Source: Roseovarius marisflavi (GTDB lineage: Bacteria; Pseudomonadota; Alphaproteobacteria; Rhodobacterales; Rhodobacteraceae). Taken from it: DNA of 56,888 nt. The notes under the pieces are model-generated. The model did no database searches and had not been told where the DNA came from. It saw only the letters and a list, made by a program, of their open reading frames with translations. Numbering within the stretch: position 1 is the first letter of the stretch; every line of letters begins with the position of its first letter. This document shows, one piece after another, positions 1 through 8,448 of this stretch. The position numbers were made by a program, and so were the translations under genes. The DNA lies in NCBI RefSeq assembly GCF_900142625.1, contig NZ_FRBN01000022.1:1-56888 (forward strand). Direction: 5' to 3'.

Positions 1-95
1 TCGCCCCGATCGCCATGGAAGACGGCCTCCGTTTCGCCATCCGCGAAGGCGGCCGTACCGTCGGCGCCGGCGTCGTCTCCAAAATCATCGAGTAA
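1..95 (+). CDS. tuf: Elongation factor Tu, C-terminal end (partial)
   Basis: Only the last 30 codons are in the window; the reading frame starts at base 3. The tail reads [20 protein letters not shown] plus Glu, the invariant C-terminus of bacterial EF-Tu (domain 3), and stops at TAA 93-95. EF-Tu carries aminoacyl-tRNA to the ribosomal A site as a GTP complex in the cytoplasm. A strong hairpin follows directly and rpsJ lies 81 bases downstream, so this is the tuf copy at the head of the S10 cluster. The upstream rpsL-rpsG-fusA genes usual in this position are outside the window. Confidence 0.97.
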   Translation, partial: APIAMEDGLRFAIREGGRTVGAGVVSKIIE

Positions 96-115
96 CAACC
101 TATTAAGGGTTCGAA

Positions 116-144
116 GAGGAAGGCCGGGTGGTCCGGCCTTCCTC
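116..144 (+). terminator. Hairpin after tuf (terminator or processing site)
   Basis: A perfect 12-bp stem, GAGGAAGGCCGG paired with CCGGCCTTCCTC, encloses a 5-base loop. No T tract follows, so it may be a weak terminator or an RNA processing and stability element that lets tuf be expressed above rpsJ. Confidence 0.6.
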
Positions 145-176
145 CTATCAACTCCAACGCCGCGAAAGGCTAACCA

Positions 177-485
177 ATGCAAAGCCAAAATATTCGCATT
201 CGGCTGAAGGCATTTGACTACCGCGTACTGGATGCCAGCACGCAGGAAATCGTCAATACCGCCAAACGGACCGGTGCCGAGGTTCGTGGGCCTATCCCGC
301 TGCCGAACAAAATTGAAAAGTTCACAGTTCTGCGTAGTCCCCACGTGAACAAGAAATCGCGCGATCAGTTTGAGATCCGGACGCACAAGCGTCTTCTCGA
401 CATCGTTGACCCGACGCCCCAAACGGTAGACGCGCTGATGAAGCTCGATCTTGCCGCCGGCGTTGACGTCCAGATTTCGGTTTAA
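177..485 (+). CDS. rpsJ: 30S ribosomal protein S10
   Basis: This 102-residue protein has the usual S10 length and the family signature [19 protein letters not shown] around residues 54-72. S10 sits in the head of the 30S subunit near the A site and, as NusE, also bridges NusG to the ribosome in transcription antitermination. It is the first gene of the S10 set, 12 bases before rplC. No separate promoter is visible after the tuf hairpin, so it is probably transcribed by read-through from tuf or from a promoter I could not recognise. Confidence 0.98.
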   Translation: MQSQNIRIRLKAFDYRVLDASTQEIVNTAKRTGAEVRGPIPLPNKIEKFTVLRSPHVNKKSRDQFEIRTHKRLLDIVDPTPQTVDALMKLDLAAGVDVQISV

Positions 486-497
486 GGAGGGCTACTG

Positions 498-1340
498 ATG
501 TTGCGCTCTGGTGTAATCGCAAAAAAAGTCGGCATGACCCGGCTTTTCATGGAAGACGGCAAGCAGATTCCTGTGACCGTTCTTCAACTCGACAAACTTC
601 AGGTTGTTGCTCAGCGCACAGCTGAGCTGCACGGCTATTCGGCTGTTCAGCTTGGTGCTGGTACGGCCAAGGTCAAACGCACTAGCCAGGCCATGCGTGG
701 CCACTTTGCTGCGGCCAAGGTTGAACCCAAGCGCAAGATCGCGGAATTCCGCGTTGCGCCGGAGAACCTGATCAACGTGGGCGAAGAGATCACGGCGGAC
801 CATTACTTTGAAGGTCAGTTCGTGGACGTCTCGGGCACCTCGATTGGTAAGGGCTTCCAGGGTGCCATGAAGCGGCACAACTTTGGTGGTCTGCGCGCGT
901 CGCACGGTGTGTCTGTAAGCCACCGTTCGCATGGTTCGACCGGTCAGTGTCAGGATCCGGGCAAGGTTTTCAAAGGCAAGAAGATGGCTGGTCACATGGG
1001 TTCTGCCCGCGTCACCACGCAAAACCTTCAGGTCATCAAAACCGACGCCGATCGTGGTCTGATCATGATCAAAGGCGCCGTTCCCGGCTCCAAAGGTGGT
1101 TGGGTGACGATCAAGGATGCGGTCAAAAAGCCGTTCCCCGAGAACGCGATCCTGCCCGCCGCTCTGAAATCGGCTGCTGAAGAAGCTGCTAAAGCTGCTG
1201 AAGAGGCCGCCGCACAGGCCGCCGCCGAAGCAGAAGCAGCCGCAAAGGCCGCCGCTGAAGAAGCTGCGGCCGCGGAAGAAGCAGCCCTGAAATCGGCCGA
1301 GGCCGAAATTCAGGCTGAGAAGAAGGAAGGCGAAGAATGA
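498..1340 (+). CDS. rplC: 50S ribosomal protein L3 with long Ala/Glu tail
   Basis: L3 is an early-assembly protein near the peptidyl transferase centre. The ribosomal core covers residues 1 to about 212 and contains the family signature around residues 110-130 ([20 protein letters not shown]) and the [20 protein letters not shown] segment, which includes the glutamine region methylated by PrmB in E. coli. Residues from about 213 to 280 are an almost uninterrupted alanine/glutamate/lysine run predicted to be a charged helix or coiled coil; E. coli L3 stops near 209 residues and lacks it. An AAGGAGGG ribosome site precedes the ATG. Its stop overlaps the rplD start by 4 bases (ATGA), indicating translational coupling. 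Confidence 0.97.
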   Translation: MLRSGVIAKKVGMTRLFMEDGKQIPVTVLQLDKLQVVAQRTAELHGYSAVQLGAGTAKVKRTSQAMRGHFAAAKVEPKRKIAEFRVAPENLINVGEEITADHYFEGQFVDVSGTSIGKGFQGAMKRHNFGGLRASHGVSVSHRSHGSTGQCQDPGKVFKGKKMAGHMGSARVTTQNLQVIKTDADRGLIMIKGAVPGSKGGWVTIKDAVKKPFPENAILPAALKSAAEEAAKAAEEAAAQAAAEAEAAAKAAAEEAAAAEEAALKSAEAEIQAEKKEGEE

Positions 1341-1954
1341 AACTCGACGTCATCAAACTGGACGGCGGCAAAGCTGGCTCGGTCGATCTGGGCGAAGACA
1401 TCTTCGGCCTGGAACCGCGCGCAGACATTCTGCAACGTGTCGTCCGCTGGCAGCGCAACAAGGCGCAGGCCGGTACTCACAAGGTGAAAACCCGGTCCGA
1501 GGTCAGCTATTCGACCAAGAAAATCTATCGCCAAAAAGGCACCGGTGGCGCACGCCACGGCGCCCGTTCGGCACCGATTTTCCGCAAGGGTGGTATCTAC
1601 AAGGGCCCGACGCCCCGTAGCCACGCCCATGATCTGCCGAAAAAAGTCCGCGCGCTCGGTCTCAAGCATGCTCTGTCTGCCAAGATGGCAGCGGGCGAGC
1701 TTGTGATCATCGATATCGCAGATTCGACCGGCAAGACCGCTGCACTGGCCAAACAGGTCCGTGACCTTGGCTGGAAGCGCGCGCTGATCATCGACGGGGC
1801 CGAAGTGAACGCAGAGTTCGCCAAAGCCGCCCGCAACATCGAAGGTCTCGATGTTCTGCCGTCGATGGGCGCTAACGTCTATGACATCCTCAAGCGTGAC
1901 ACTCTCGTGCTCACCAAAGCGGGTGTCGAAGCACTGGAGGCTCGTCTGAAATGA
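1337..1954 (+). CDS. rplD: 50S ribosomal protein L4
   Basis: This 205-residue protein matches L4 in length and content, with the basic loop around [20 protein letters not shown] (residues 49-68) that reaches into the peptide exit tunnel and the following [17 protein letters not shown] segment. In E. coli L4 also represses its own S10 operon; whether that holds here cannot be read from the sequence. Start and stop codons overlap rplC and rplW by 4 bases each, so rplC, rplD and rplW form a tightly coupled unit. Confidence 0.98.
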   Translation: MKLDVIKLDGGKAGSVDLGEDIFGLEPRADILQRVVRWQRNKAQAGTHKVKTRSEVSYSTKKIYRQKGTGGARHGARSAPIFRKGGIYKGPTPRSHAHDLPKKVRALGLKHALSAKMAAGELVIIDIADSTGKTAALAKQVRDLGWKRALIIDGAEVNAEFAKAARNIEGLDVLPSMGANVYDILKRDTLVLTKAGVEALEARLK

Positions 1955-2247
1955 GCGCGAAACCGCAACATTACGATGTGATCCGCAAGCCGATCATTAC
2001 CGAAAAGGCCACTATGGCCTCTGAAAACGGTGCTGTGGTGTTTGAGGTGGCAATCGACGCCAACAAACCCCAGATCAAAGAGGCCGTCGAGGCGCTCTTT
2101 GGTGTCAAGGTCAAAGCTGTCAACACCACCATCACCAAGGGCAAAGCCAAACGTTTCCGGGGCCAGCTTGGTCGCCGTAACGACGTTAAAAAGGCTTATG
2201 TGACCCTTGCTGAGGGCAACACAATCGACGTGACCACGGGTCTGTGA
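1951..2247 (+). CDS. rplW: 50S ribosomal protein L23
   Basis: A 98-residue L23 with the family opening [17 protein letters not shown] and the conserved [13 protein letters not shown] segment near residues 72-84. L23 lies at the tunnel exit and is the docking point for trigger factor and the signal recognition particle. It overlaps rplD by 4 bases. In most bacteria rplB follows at once, but here a repeat hairpin, an intrinsic terminator and a reverse-strand phasin gene separate them by 817 bases. Confidence 0.98.
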   Translation: MSAKPQHYDVIRKPIITEKATMASENGAVVFEVAIDANKPQIKEAVEALFGVKVKAVNTTITKGKAKRFRGQLGRRNDVKKAYVTLAEGNTIDVTTGL

Positions 2248-2251
2248 GGAT

Positions 2252-2274
2252 GGTGGGTTAGCACCCACCCTACG
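2252..2274 (+). repeat. Short dispersed hairpin repeat, copy A
   Basis: GGTGGGT-TAGC-ACCCACC hairpin followed by CTACG, 4 bases after the rplW stop. It is the first of six same-orientation copies of the CGTGGGTTT...CCCACCCTACG element found in gaps of the ribosomal cluster. Confidence 0.8.
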
Positions 2275-2278
2275 CACT

Positions 2279-2314
2279 AAAAACCCCGGCTGCCGAAAGG
2301 TGGCCGGGGTTTTT
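2279..2314 (+). terminator. Intrinsic terminator between rplW and the convergent phasin gene
   Basis: A 12-bp stem, AAAAACCCCGGC with GCCGGGGTTTTT, has a 12-base loop and T and A runs on both flanks, so it can act in both directions. It ends the rpsJ-rplC-rplD-rplW transcript and probably also the phasin transcript that faces it. Confidence 0.85.
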
Positions 2315-2355
2315 CATTGAGTTGCCGCACGCCGCACGCCGCCCGGCAATTGCGC

Positions 2356-2709
2356 TCAGAGCGGGACGTCATCGTAAGCGCGGGACATTTTGGAGGTGGC
2401 TTCCTTCAGGCTCTCGCCCGCCGCGTCGTTCATGATATCGAACAGGCGATGCGCCTCTGCGGTGTACTGTTCGATTGCCTTGCGGAAGAGTTCGGATTGC
2501 AGTTGTACCACTTCAACCGGCTTCCTGCAGCGCAGCAATGCCTTTTGGCCTTCGAGGTCTTCCTGAAACCGCTCGGAAACGAAACGCGTGCTCTCGGCGA
2601 TGATATCAAGCCAGAGCTTGGACGCCGCCGGGTGCCCCGCGATCATGGCGGCGGAAAACGCAGAAAGATCGGGCTTTCCAGTGTCGGATTTCTTGGCAGT
2701 TTTGGTCAT
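2356..2709 (-). CDS. Phasin family protein (polyhydroxyalkanoate granule associated)
   Basis: This 117-residue protein starts MTKTAKKSDTG and is predicted to be almost entirely amphipathic helix (WLDIIAESTRFVSERFQEDL and later QLQSELFRKAIEQYTAEAHR), the pattern of the Phasin_2 family. Phasins coat polyhydroxyalkanoate granules or form helical bundles in the cytoplasm. The start at 2709 was chosen for its AGGAAG ribosome site; longer upstream readings of the frame lack one. It is encoded against the ribosomal genes, between rplW and rplB, and faces the terminator at 2279-2314. No pha genes lie nearby, so a role in storage granules is family knowledge and not supported by context. Confidence 0.78.
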   Translation of the reverse strand: MTKTAKKSDTGKPDLSAFSAAMIAGHPAASKLWLDIIAESTRFVSERFQEDLEGQKALLRCRKPVEVVQLQSELFRKAIEQYTAEAHRLFDIMNDAAGESLKEATSKMSRAYDDVPL

Positions 2710-2880
2710 TGTCTTTCTTCCTTTACCTGAGTTATCGCGAACTCGGGGCCAACGCGCGCGCGGCCCCGATCGCGATCTTTGCAAGACCCATTTTAGGCTG
2801 GATTCGCTGCCGATGAATTGATCTGTGTCGTGTGGCGGGAAATCGGGCGGTTGCCCTTGGCGTTTTCGCGCCCCACCCCC

Positions 2881-2909
2881 TTGACCGCAAAGGCCCGCTC
2901 CCCTATCAG
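2881..2909 (+). promoter_or_regulatory. Sigma70-type promoter for the rplB operon
   Basis: TTGACC (2881-2886), 17-base spacer, TATCAG (2904-2909). It would start a transcript near 2916 and restart the S10 genes after the rplW terminator. Confidence 0.6.
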
Positions 2910-2921
2910 AGCCCATCGGCA

Positions 2922-2945
2922 AGGCCCCGGATTCGTCCGGGGCTT
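2922..2945 (+). promoter_or_regulatory. UUCG-tetraloop hairpin in the rplB leader
   Basis: GCCCCGGA-TTCG-TCCGGGGC forms a perfect 8-bp stem with an exceptionally stable UUCG loop, extended by a G-U and an A-U pair. It falls just after the predicted transcription start and could be a leader or autoregulatory structure. Confidence 0.5.
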
Positions 2946-3064
2946 CGCCTTTGTTCGCAAGAGCAATCCAACCGGGGACCTTTGGGGCCCTAAACCTTGC
3001 CACCTTCGGGGGGCTGCAACAGCGGCGGGTCTGACCTGCTGCAAGAAAACGGAAGACAGAAAGC

Positions 3065-3907
3065 ATGGCACTTAAGTCGTATAAGCCGACGACGCCGGGC
3101 CAGCGTGGGCTGGTGCTGATCGACCGTTCGGAACTTTGGAAAGGTCGTCCCGTCAAATCTCTCACTGAGGGTTTGTCGAAACATGGCGGTCGGAACAACA
3201 CCGGACGGATCACGATGCGTCGCAAAGGCGGCGGGGCAAAACGCCTTTACCGGATCGTAGATTTCAGACGGAACAAATTCGATGTGGCGGCCACCGTCGA
3301 GCGGATCGAATATGACCCGAACCGGACCGCGTTCATCGCGCTGATCAAATATGAAGATGGCGAGCAGGCCTATATCCTGGCCCCCCAGCGTTTGGCTGTG
3401 GGTGACAAGGTTCTGGCCGGCGCCAAGGTCGACATCAAGCCGGGCAACGCAATGCCGTTCTCGGGCATGCCGATCGGTACGATCATCCACAATATCGAGC
3501 TTAAGCCCGGTAAAGGTGGTCAGATCGCACGCGCCGCAGGCACCTATGCCCAGTTCGTGGGTCGTGATGGTGGCTACGCTCAGATCCGTCTGAGCTCGGG
3601 CGAACTTCGCCTGGTGCGTCAGGAGTGCATGGCCACCGTTGGTGCCGTCAGCAACCCCGACAACAGCAACCAGAACTACGGTAAAGCGGGCCGCATGCGT
3701 CACAAGGGCATCCGCCCCTCTGTGCGTGGTGTGGTTATGAACCCCATCGACCACCCGCATGGTGGTGGTGAAGGTCGTACATCGGGTGGTCGTCACCCTG
3801 TTACGCCCTGGGGTAAGCCCACAAAAGGTGCTCGTACCCGGAACAAGAACAAAGCGTCGCAAAAGCTTATTATCCGCTCGCGTCACGCCAAGAAGAAGGG
3901 ACGTTAA
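3065..3907 (+). CDS. rplB: 50S ribosomal protein L2
   Basis: This 280-residue protein is a full-length L2, with the RNA-binding core and the C-terminal signature [20 protein letters not shown] (around residues 226-245) that contains the histidine important for peptidyl transfer. L2 helps join the subunits and shapes the peptidyl transferase centre. It opens the second S10 segment, with rpsS 3 bases downstream, and is preceded by its own promoter and leader, which is needed because a terminator lies upstream. Confidence 0.98.
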   Translation: MALKSYKPTTPGQRGLVLIDRSELWKGRPVKSLTEGLSKHGGRNNTGRITMRRKGGGAKRLYRIVDFRRNKFDVAATVERIEYDPNRTAFIALIKYEDGEQAYILAPQRLAVGDKVLAGAKVDIKPGNAMPFSGMPIGTIIHNIELKPGKGGQIARAAGTYAQFVGRDGGYAQIRLSSGELRLVRQECMATVGAVSNPDNSNQNYGKAGRMRHKGIRPSVRGVVMNPIDHPHGGGEGRTSGGRHPVTPWGKPTKGARTRNKNKASQKLIIRSRHAKKKGR

Positions 3908-3910
3908 TCT

Positions 3911-4189
3911 ATGTCTCGCTCTGTATGGAAAGGCCCATTTGTCGATGCTTACGTGCTTAAGAAAGCCGAAGCATCGCGCGAATCCGGGCGCAACGAAGTT
4001 ATCAAGATCTGGTCGCGCCGCTCGACGATCCTGCCCCAGTTTGTGGGTTTGACGTTTGGTGTCTACAACGGCCGCAAACATATCCCAGTCAACGTCACAG
4101 AAGACATGATCGGTCAAAAGTTTGGTGAATATTCGCCGACTCGTACCTATTACGGTCACGCTGCTGACAAAAAAGCGAAGCGGAAGTAA
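3911..4189 (+). CDS. rpsS: 30S ribosomal protein S19
   Basis: A 92-residue S19 starting [20 protein letters not shown] and ending with the conserved [20 protein letters not shown] segment. S19 binds the head of the 30S subunit with S13 and contacts A-site tRNA. It sits 3 bases after rplB and 3 bases before rplV, as expected for co-translated S10 genes. Confidence 0.98.
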   Translation: MSRSVWKGPFVDAYVLKKAEASRESGRNEVIKIWSRRSTILPQFVGLTFGVYNGRKHIPVNVTEDMIGQKFGEYSPTRTYYGHAADKKAKRK

Positions 4190-4192
4190 GTC

Positions 4193-4573
4193 ATGGGCAA
4201 GGAAAAGAACCCCCGCCGCGTGGCCGACAACGAAGCAATGGCAAAACTGCGCATGCTTCGCACCAGCCCGCAAAAACTCAACCTTGTTGCTGCGATGATC
4301 CGCGGTAAAAAGGTCGACAAAGCGCTGAACGATCTGACCTTCAGCAACAAGCGTATCGCCGCAGACGTCAAGAAATGTCTGCAATCCGCGATCGCCAATG
4401 CTGAAAACAACCACAATCTCGATGTGGATGGTCTTGTCGTTGCCGAAGCTTACGTCGGTAAGAACCTTGTGATGAAACGCGGTCGCCCGCGGGCTCGTGG
4501 CCGGTTTGGCGCTCTGCGCAAGCCGTTCTCGGAACTGACGATCAAGGTCCGTGAAATTGAGGAGCAAGCCTAA
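4193..4573 (+). CDS. rplV: 50S ribosomal protein L22
   Basis: A 126-residue L22. The globular part covers residues 1-80 and includes [20 protein letters not shown]; the long beta-hairpin ([19 protein letters not shown], near residues 95-113) lines the peptide exit tunnel, where changes in other bacteria affect macrolide sensitivity. The last base of the stop codon is shared with the rpsC ATG. Confidence 0.98.
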   Translation: MGKEKNPRRVADNEAMAKLRMLRTSPQKLNLVAAMIRGKKVDKALNDLTFSNKRIAADVKKCLQSAIANAENNHNLDVDGLVVAEAYVGKNLVMKRGRPRARGRFGALRKPFSELTIKVREIEEQA

Positions 4574-5280
4574 TGGGTAACAAAGTCAATCCGATTGGCA
4601 TGCGCCTTCAGGTCAACCGCACCTGGGACAGCCGCTGGTACGCCGACACCAAGGATTATGGCAATCTTCTGCTTGAAGATATCGCCATGCGCAAATTCAT
4701 TGGCAAAGAGTGCAAACAAGCCGGCATCAGCCGTGTGATCATCGAGCGTCCGCACAAGAAGTGCCGCGTCACGATCCACACTGCGCGTCCGGGCGTGATC
4801 ATCGGCAAAAAAGGCGCCGATATCGAAGGTCTGCGCAAGAAGCTGGCGGCGATGACCGACAGCGAGCTGCACCTGAACATCGTCGAGGTCCGCAAGCCGG
4901 AGCTTGACGCGGCTCTGGTCGGCGAAAGCATCGCGCAGCAGCTTGAGCGTCGTGTGTCCTTCCGTCGTGCCATGAAGCGCGCCGTGCAGAACGCAATGCG
5001 CATGGGTGCCCTTGGTATCCGGGTCAACGTCGCGGGTCGCCTTGGCGGCGCCGAGATCGCCCGTACCGAATGGTACCGCGAAGGTCGTGTGCCCCTGCAC
5101 ACCCTGCGCGCCGACATCGATTATGCACCTTATGAGGCGCTGACGCCTTATGGCATCATCGGTATCAAGGTCTGGATCTTCAAGGGTGAGATCATGGAAC
5201 ATGATCCCGCGGCACGTGACCGTAAAGCCCAGGAACTCCAGGATGGTCCCGCGCCCCGTGGCGCCGGCGGCCGCCGTTAA
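4573..5280 (+). CDS. rpsC: 30S ribosomal protein S3
   Basis: This 235-residue S3 has an N-terminal KH type II domain with the GXXG loop in [20 protein letters not shown] (around residues 73-92) and the C-terminal S3 domain with [20 protein letters not shown]. With S4 and S5 it forms the mRNA entry tunnel and the ribosomal helicase. It overlaps rplV by one base. Its TAA stop is embedded in the AAGGAGG ribosome site of rplP, which should couple the two genes. Confidence 0.98.
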   Translation: MGNKVNPIGMRLQVNRTWDSRWYADTKDYGNLLLEDIAMRKFIGKECKQAGISRVIIERPHKKCRVTIHTARPGVIIGKKGADIEGLRKKLAAMTDSELHLNIVEVRKPELDAALVGESIAQQLERRVSFRRAMKRAVQNAMRMGALGIRVNVAGRLGGAEIARTEWYREGRVPLHTLRADIDYAPYEALTPYGIIGIKVWIFKGEIMEHDPAARDRKAQELQDGPAPRGAGGRR

Positions 5281-5293
5281 GGAGGAATGACAG

Positions 5294-5707
5294 ATGCTAC
5301 AACCAAAGCGCAGCAAATTCCGTAAGATGCACAAAGGCCGGATCAAGGGAGAAGCCAAAGGCGGCTCCGATCTGAACTTTGGCACTTACGGCCTTAAAGC
5401 GACCCAGCCCGAGCGTGTGACTGCACGTCAGATCGAAGCTGCTCGTCGTGCCATGACACGTCACATGAAACGTCAGGGCCGGGTCTGGATCCGGATTTTC
5501 CCGGACCTTCCCGTGACCAGCAAGCCCACCGAAGTTCGGATGGGTAAAGGTAAAGGTTCAGTTGATTTCTGGGCCGCCAAGGTCAAGCCGGGCCGGATCA
5601 TGTTCGAGATTGACGGCGTGTCCGAGGCCATCGCATTCGAGGCCCTGCGCCTTGCCGCGATGAAATTGCCGATCAAGACCCGTGTCGTGGTTCGCGAAGA
5701 CTGGTAA
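5294..5707 (+). CDS. rplP: 50S ribosomal protein L16
   Basis: A 137-residue L16 with the typical opening [19 protein letters not shown] and the conserved [18 protein letters not shown] segment (residues 80-97). L16 organises the tRNA sites near the peptidyl transferase centre. In most bacteria rpmC follows directly, but here a repeat copy, a terminator and an oxygenase-like gene intervene before rpmC. Confidence 0.98.
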   Translation: MLQPKRSKFRKMHKGRIKGEAKGGSDLNFGTYGLKATQPERVTARQIEAARRAMTRHMKRQGRVWIRIFPDLPVTSKPTEVRMGKGKGSVDFWAAKVKPGRIMFEIDGVSEAIAFEALRLAAMKLPIKTRVVVREDW

Positions 5708-5708
5708 G

Positions 5709-5731
5709 CGCGTGGGTTTCACCCACCCTAC
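5709..5731 (+). repeat. Short dispersed hairpin repeat, copy B
   Basis: GCGTGGGT-TTC-ACCCACCCTAC starts one base after the rplP stop codon. It has the same orientation as the other copies and, with copy C at 6472-6496, brackets the oxygenase-like gene. Confidence 0.85.
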
Positions 5732-5740
5732 ATGAAATCG

Positions 5741-5775
5741 AAAAGCCCCTGCCAAGCGATTGGTGGGGGCTTTTT
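5741..5775 (+). terminator. Intrinsic terminator after rplP
   Basis: AAAAGCCCCTGCCAA pairs with TTGGTGGGGGCTTTT over 15 positions with two G-U pairs, a 4-base loop (GCGA) and a T run. It should end the rplB-rplP transcript. Confidence 0.88.
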
Positions 5776-5832
5776 GTTTTGAGCGGCTCAAGCCCTCTCG
5801 CCACGCGGGGGGCGTTCGTTTAAGACGGGGGC

Positions 5833-6453
5833 ATGACAAAGATATCCTCACTTTTCGTGACCCACCTCTATCATGCTGCCCTGTCTGAGCAGGGCAAACC
5901 CATTGATGCCGCCGAACTTGAAACCTCGTGCTATTCCATCGCCGAGGATGACGAGGCGGGGCAGGAGTGGTGCGAGGAGAACGGCTATCCCGGCTATACC
6001 TCTTACGCCTCGCTCACCGATCTTGGCTGGCGGTTCCCGATCTTCAAGGATCTGGTCAAGGTGCTCAACAAGCATGTCGCCGCCTTTGCCAAGGATCTGG
6101 AATTTGATCTCGACGACAAGAAGCTCAAGCTTGAGGATATCTGGATCAACATCCTGCCCGAAGGCGGAACGCATTCCAGCCACATCCACCCGCATTCTGT
6201 CATCAGCGGTACGACCTATGTGGCGATGCCCGATGGCGCCAGCGCGCTCAAACTCGAAGACCCGCGTTCGGCGATGATGATGGCCGCGCCGGCGCGCCGC
6301 AAGGACGCACGCGAAGAGCTGAAGACCTTCATCTATGCCAAACCCGCCGTCGGGGATGTCCTGCTCTGGGAAAGCTGGCTGCGCCATGAGGTGCCGATGA
6401 ACATGAGTGAAGAAGACCGGATTTCGGTGAGTTTCAACTACAGTTGGGGGTGA
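5833..6453 (+). CDS. TIGR02466-family putative 2OG-Fe(II) oxygenase
   Basis: This 206-residue protein matches the TIGR02466 / 2OG-Fe(II)_Oxy_5 family: a histidine cluster THSSHIHPHSVISGTTYVAM (residues 113-132) in the first metal-binding strand, then GDVLLWESWLRHEVPMN with His185, and a downstream Arg (DRISVSFN, residue 196) in the place where such enzymes bind the 2-oxoglutarate carboxylate. Members are soluble cytoplasmic proteins of unknown substrate; which residues form the iron triad here is inference. It is not ribosomal, yet it lies inside the S10 set between rplP and rpmC, between two repeat copies and after a terminator, so it is probably expressed separately. Confidence 0.8.
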   Translation: MTKISSLFVTHLYHAALSEQGKPIDAAELETSCYSIAEDDEAGQEWCEENGYPGYTSYASLTDLGWRFPIFKDLVKVLNKHVAAFAKDLEFDLDDKKLKLEDIWINILPEGGTHSSHIHPHSVISGTTYVAMPDGASALKLEDPRSAMMMAAPARRKDAREELKTFIYAKPAVGDVLLWESWLRHEVPMNMSEEDRISVSFNYSWG

Positions 6454-6471
6454 GTGCGGTGGGGCGGTGAC

Positions 6472-6496
6472 GCGCGTGGGTTTTACCCACCCTACG
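6472..6496 (+). repeat. Short dispersed hairpin repeat, copy C
   Basis: GCGCGTGGGT-TTT-ACCCACCCTACG lies 18 bases after the stop of the oxygenase-like gene, in the same orientation as copy B on its other side. Confidence 0.85.
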
Positions 6497-6512
6497 CAAA
6501 CAAACTTATCCC

Positions 6513-6541
6513 TTGCCCTCTAGCGTCACCTCGCCTATAGA
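6513..6541 (+). promoter_or_regulatory. Sigma70-type promoter for the rpmC-rpsQ and spc genes
   Basis: TTGCCC (6513-6518), 17-base spacer, TATAGA (6536-6541). A hairpin with CACGA/TCGTG and CCCGG/CCGGG pairs follows in the leader near 6553-6580, about 85 bases before the rpmC start. Confidence 0.65.
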
Positions 6542-6663
6542 CCCCCAATCCACGATGACCCGGTCCGCCGGGGATTCGTGCGTTTGCAATTCATCCACCA
6601 GGTTTCAGGTCACCCTGTGATAACCGACAGGGGCCGACTGGTGTTTTGAGAAAGGAAAAGAGC

Positions 6664-6867
6664 ATGAACGCTCAAGAGCTACGTGACAAGACACCCGATC
6701 AGCTCCGCGAAGAGCTGACCAGCCTGAAGAAAGCGCAATTCAACCTGCGTTTCCAGGCCGCGACAGGTCAACTGGAAAACCCCGCACAGATGCGCGTTGC
6801 CCGTCGCAACGCCGCTCGCGTGTTGACCATCCTGAACGAAAAAGCCGCTAACGCGGCCACAGAATAA
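6664..6867 (+). CDS. rpmC: 50S ribosomal protein L29
   Basis: A 67-residue L29 of usual length, two long helices: [20 protein letters not shown], then [20 protein letters not shown] and a run into [18 protein letters not shown]29 sits at the tunnel exit beside L23. The start at 6664 gives the standard N-terminus and has an AAAGGA site; a longer reading from 6646 adds six residues that do not belong to the family. It is the first gene after its own promoter. Confidence 0.97.
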   Translation: MNAQELRDKTPDQLREELTSLKKAQFNLRFQAATGQLENPAQMRVARRNAARVLTILNEKAANAATE

Positions 6868-6882
6868 TAGGGAGCCTCTCAG

Positions 6883-7113
6883 ATGCCCAAACGTATCCTG
6901 ACTGGCACCGTGACCAGCGACGCAAACGAACAAACCATCACCGTGTCGGTTGAGCGCCGTTTCAAGCACCCGGTTCTGGCAAAAACGATCCGTAAGTCCA
7001 AGAAGTACCGGGCTCACGATGAAAAGAACGCTTTCAAGGTCGGCGATTCCGTACGCATCATCGAATGCGCGCCGCGCTCGAAAACGAAACGTTGGGAGGT
7101 GCTTGAGGCGTAA
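6883..7113 (+). CDS. rpsQ: 30S ribosomal protein S17
   Basis: A 76-residue S17 with the OB-fold core [20 protein letters not shown] and the family signature [19 protein letters not shown] (residues 53-71). S17 is a primary 16S rRNA binder needed for platform assembly. It follows rpmC by 15 bases with a good ribosome site. A 78-base gap separates it from rplN, the usual S10/spc boundary; I recognise no clear terminator in that gap. Confidence 0.97.
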   Translation: MPKRILTGTVTSDANEQTITVSVERRFKHPVLAKTIRKSKKYRAHDEKNAFKVGDSVRIIECAPRSKTKRWEVLEA

Positions 7114-7191
7114 GCCTCTGGCCCTTTTCGGCATAATCGAAACCCTGGGGATCAGGCACTGCATCGCCCCCCATAGGTCGGGAGAAACCAA

Positions 7192-7560
7192 ATGATCCAG
7201 ATGCAAACCAACCTGGATGTTGCTGACAACTCCGGCGCTCGCCGAGTTCAGTGCATCAAGGTTCTGGGTGGTTCCAAGCGTAAATACGCTAGCGTTGGCG
7301 ACATCATTGTCGTCTCCGTCAAGGAAGCCATTCCACGTGGTCGCGTTAAAAAGGGTGACGTCCGCAAGGCCGTCGTCGTACGCACCGCCAAAGAAGTTCG
7401 TCGTGACGACGGCACCGCAATCAAGTTCGACCGCAACGCCGCCGTGATCCTGAACAACGCAGGTGAGCCGGTCGGCACCCGTATCTTCGGGCCGGTTGTT
7501 CGCGAGCTGCGCTCCAAGAACTTCATGAAAATCATCTCGCTCGCGCCGGAGGTGCTGTAA
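7192..7560 (+). CDS. rplN: 50S ribosomal protein L14
   Basis: A 122-residue L14 of canonical length, starting [20 protein letters not shown], the most conserved stretch of the family. L14 binds 23S rRNA at the subunit interface and forms an inter-subunit bridge. It opens the spc block and is separated from rplX by a single base, so the two are certainly co-translated. Confidence 0.98.
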   Translation: MIQMQTNLDVADNSGARRVQCIKVLGGSKRKYASVGDIIVVSVKEAIPRGRVKKGDVRKAVVVRTAKEVRRDDGTAIKFDRNAAVILNNAGEPVGTRIFGPVVRELRSKNFMKIISLAPEVL

Positions 7561-7561
7561 G

Positions 7562-7873
7562 ATGGCTGCTAAACTGAAAAAAGGCGACACCGTTGTCGTT
7601 CTGGCTGGCAAAGACAAAGGCCAGAAGGGCACGATCACCACTGTTGACCCCAAGGCCGGCAAAGCCGTCGTCGAGGGCGTGAACATGGCCATCCGCCACA
7701 CCCGTCAAAGCCAGACCAGCCAAGGCGGTCGCGTCCCGAAAGCGATGCCGATCGACCTGAGCAACCTGGCTCTTCTCGACAAAAACGGCAAACCGACCCG
7801 CGTTGGCTTCAAGATCGAAGGCGACAAGAAGGTGCGTTTTGCCAAGACCACGGGGGACGTGATCGATGCTTGA
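7562..7873 (+). CDS. rplX: 50S ribosomal protein L24
   Basis: A 103-residue L24 with the KOW motif [20 protein letters not shown] at residues 6-25. L24 is one of the two assembly-initiator proteins of the 50S subunit. Its 3' end overlaps rplE by 8 bases. Confidence 0.98.
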   Translation: MAAKLKKGDTVVVLAGKDKGQKGTITTVDPKAGKAVVEGVNMAIRHTRQSQTSQGGRVPKAMPIDLSNLALLDKNGKPTRVGFKIEGDKKVRFAKTTGDVIDA

Positions 7874-8429
7874 TACAGCAGCTTATACCCCGCGCCTCAA
7901 AACCGTTTTCCGCGAAACCATCAAGCCTGCTCTGAAAGAAGAGTTCGGCTATAAGAACGACATGCAGATCCCGCGTCTGGACAAGATCGTTCTGAACATT
8001 GGTTGCGGTGCCGAAGCGGTGCGCGATTCCAAGAAAGCCAAGTCGGCTCAGGAAGATCTTTCCACCATCGCAGGTCAGCACGCGGTTATCACCAAGGCGC
8101 GCAACTCGATCGCGGGCTTCCGCGTTCGTGAAGACATGCCGCTTGGTGCCAAGGTAACCCTGCGCGGCGACCGGATGTTTGAATTCCTCGACCGTCTGAT
8201 CACCATCGCAATGCCCCGTATCCGCGACTTTCGCGGCGTTCCGGGCAAATCTTTCGATGGCAATGGCAACTATGCCATGGGTCTCAAGGAACACATCGTC
8301 TTCCCCGAAATCAACTTCGACAAGGTCGACGAAGTTTGGGGCATGGATATCGTTATCGCAACCACGGCGAAGACCGACGCTGAAGCTAAGGCACTGTTGA
8401 AGCACTTCAACATGCCTTTCAACAGCTAA
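7866..8429 (+). CDS. rplE: 50S ribosomal protein L5
   Basis: A 187-residue L5 with [20 protein letters not shown] near residues 37-56 and the family segment [19 protein letters not shown] further on. L5 binds 5S rRNA with L18 and contacts P-site tRNA. The start [13 protein letters not shown] lies inside the rplX reading frame (8-base overlap), so it is translated by coupling. Confidence 0.98.
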   Translation: MLDTAAYTPRLKTVFRETIKPALKEEFGYKNDMQIPRLDKIVLNIGCGAEAVRDSKKAKSAQEDLSTIAGQHAVITKARNSIAGFRVREDMPLGAKVTLRGDRMFEFLDRLITIAMPRIRDFRGVPGKSFDGNGNYAMGLKEHIVFPEINFDKVDEVWGMDIVIATTAKTDAEAKALLKHFNMPFNS

Positions 8430-8448
8430 GCCGCGGGAGGATAGATTT

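Larger units (their letters stand above)
2710..3064. other. Gap between the divergent phasin and rplB genes
   Basis: This 355-base stretch holds no gene I can support. It carries the ribosome site of the reverse phasin gene at its left end, and on the forward strand a promoter at 2881-2909 and a UUCG-capped hairpin at 2922-2945 in what would be a leader of roughly 150 bases before rplB. Confidence 0.6.

Noticed and set aside
2990..4567. Open frame of about 525 codons on the - strand opposite rplB-rpsS-rplV
   Set aside because: Runs through three certain ribosomal genes and has no protein-like features.
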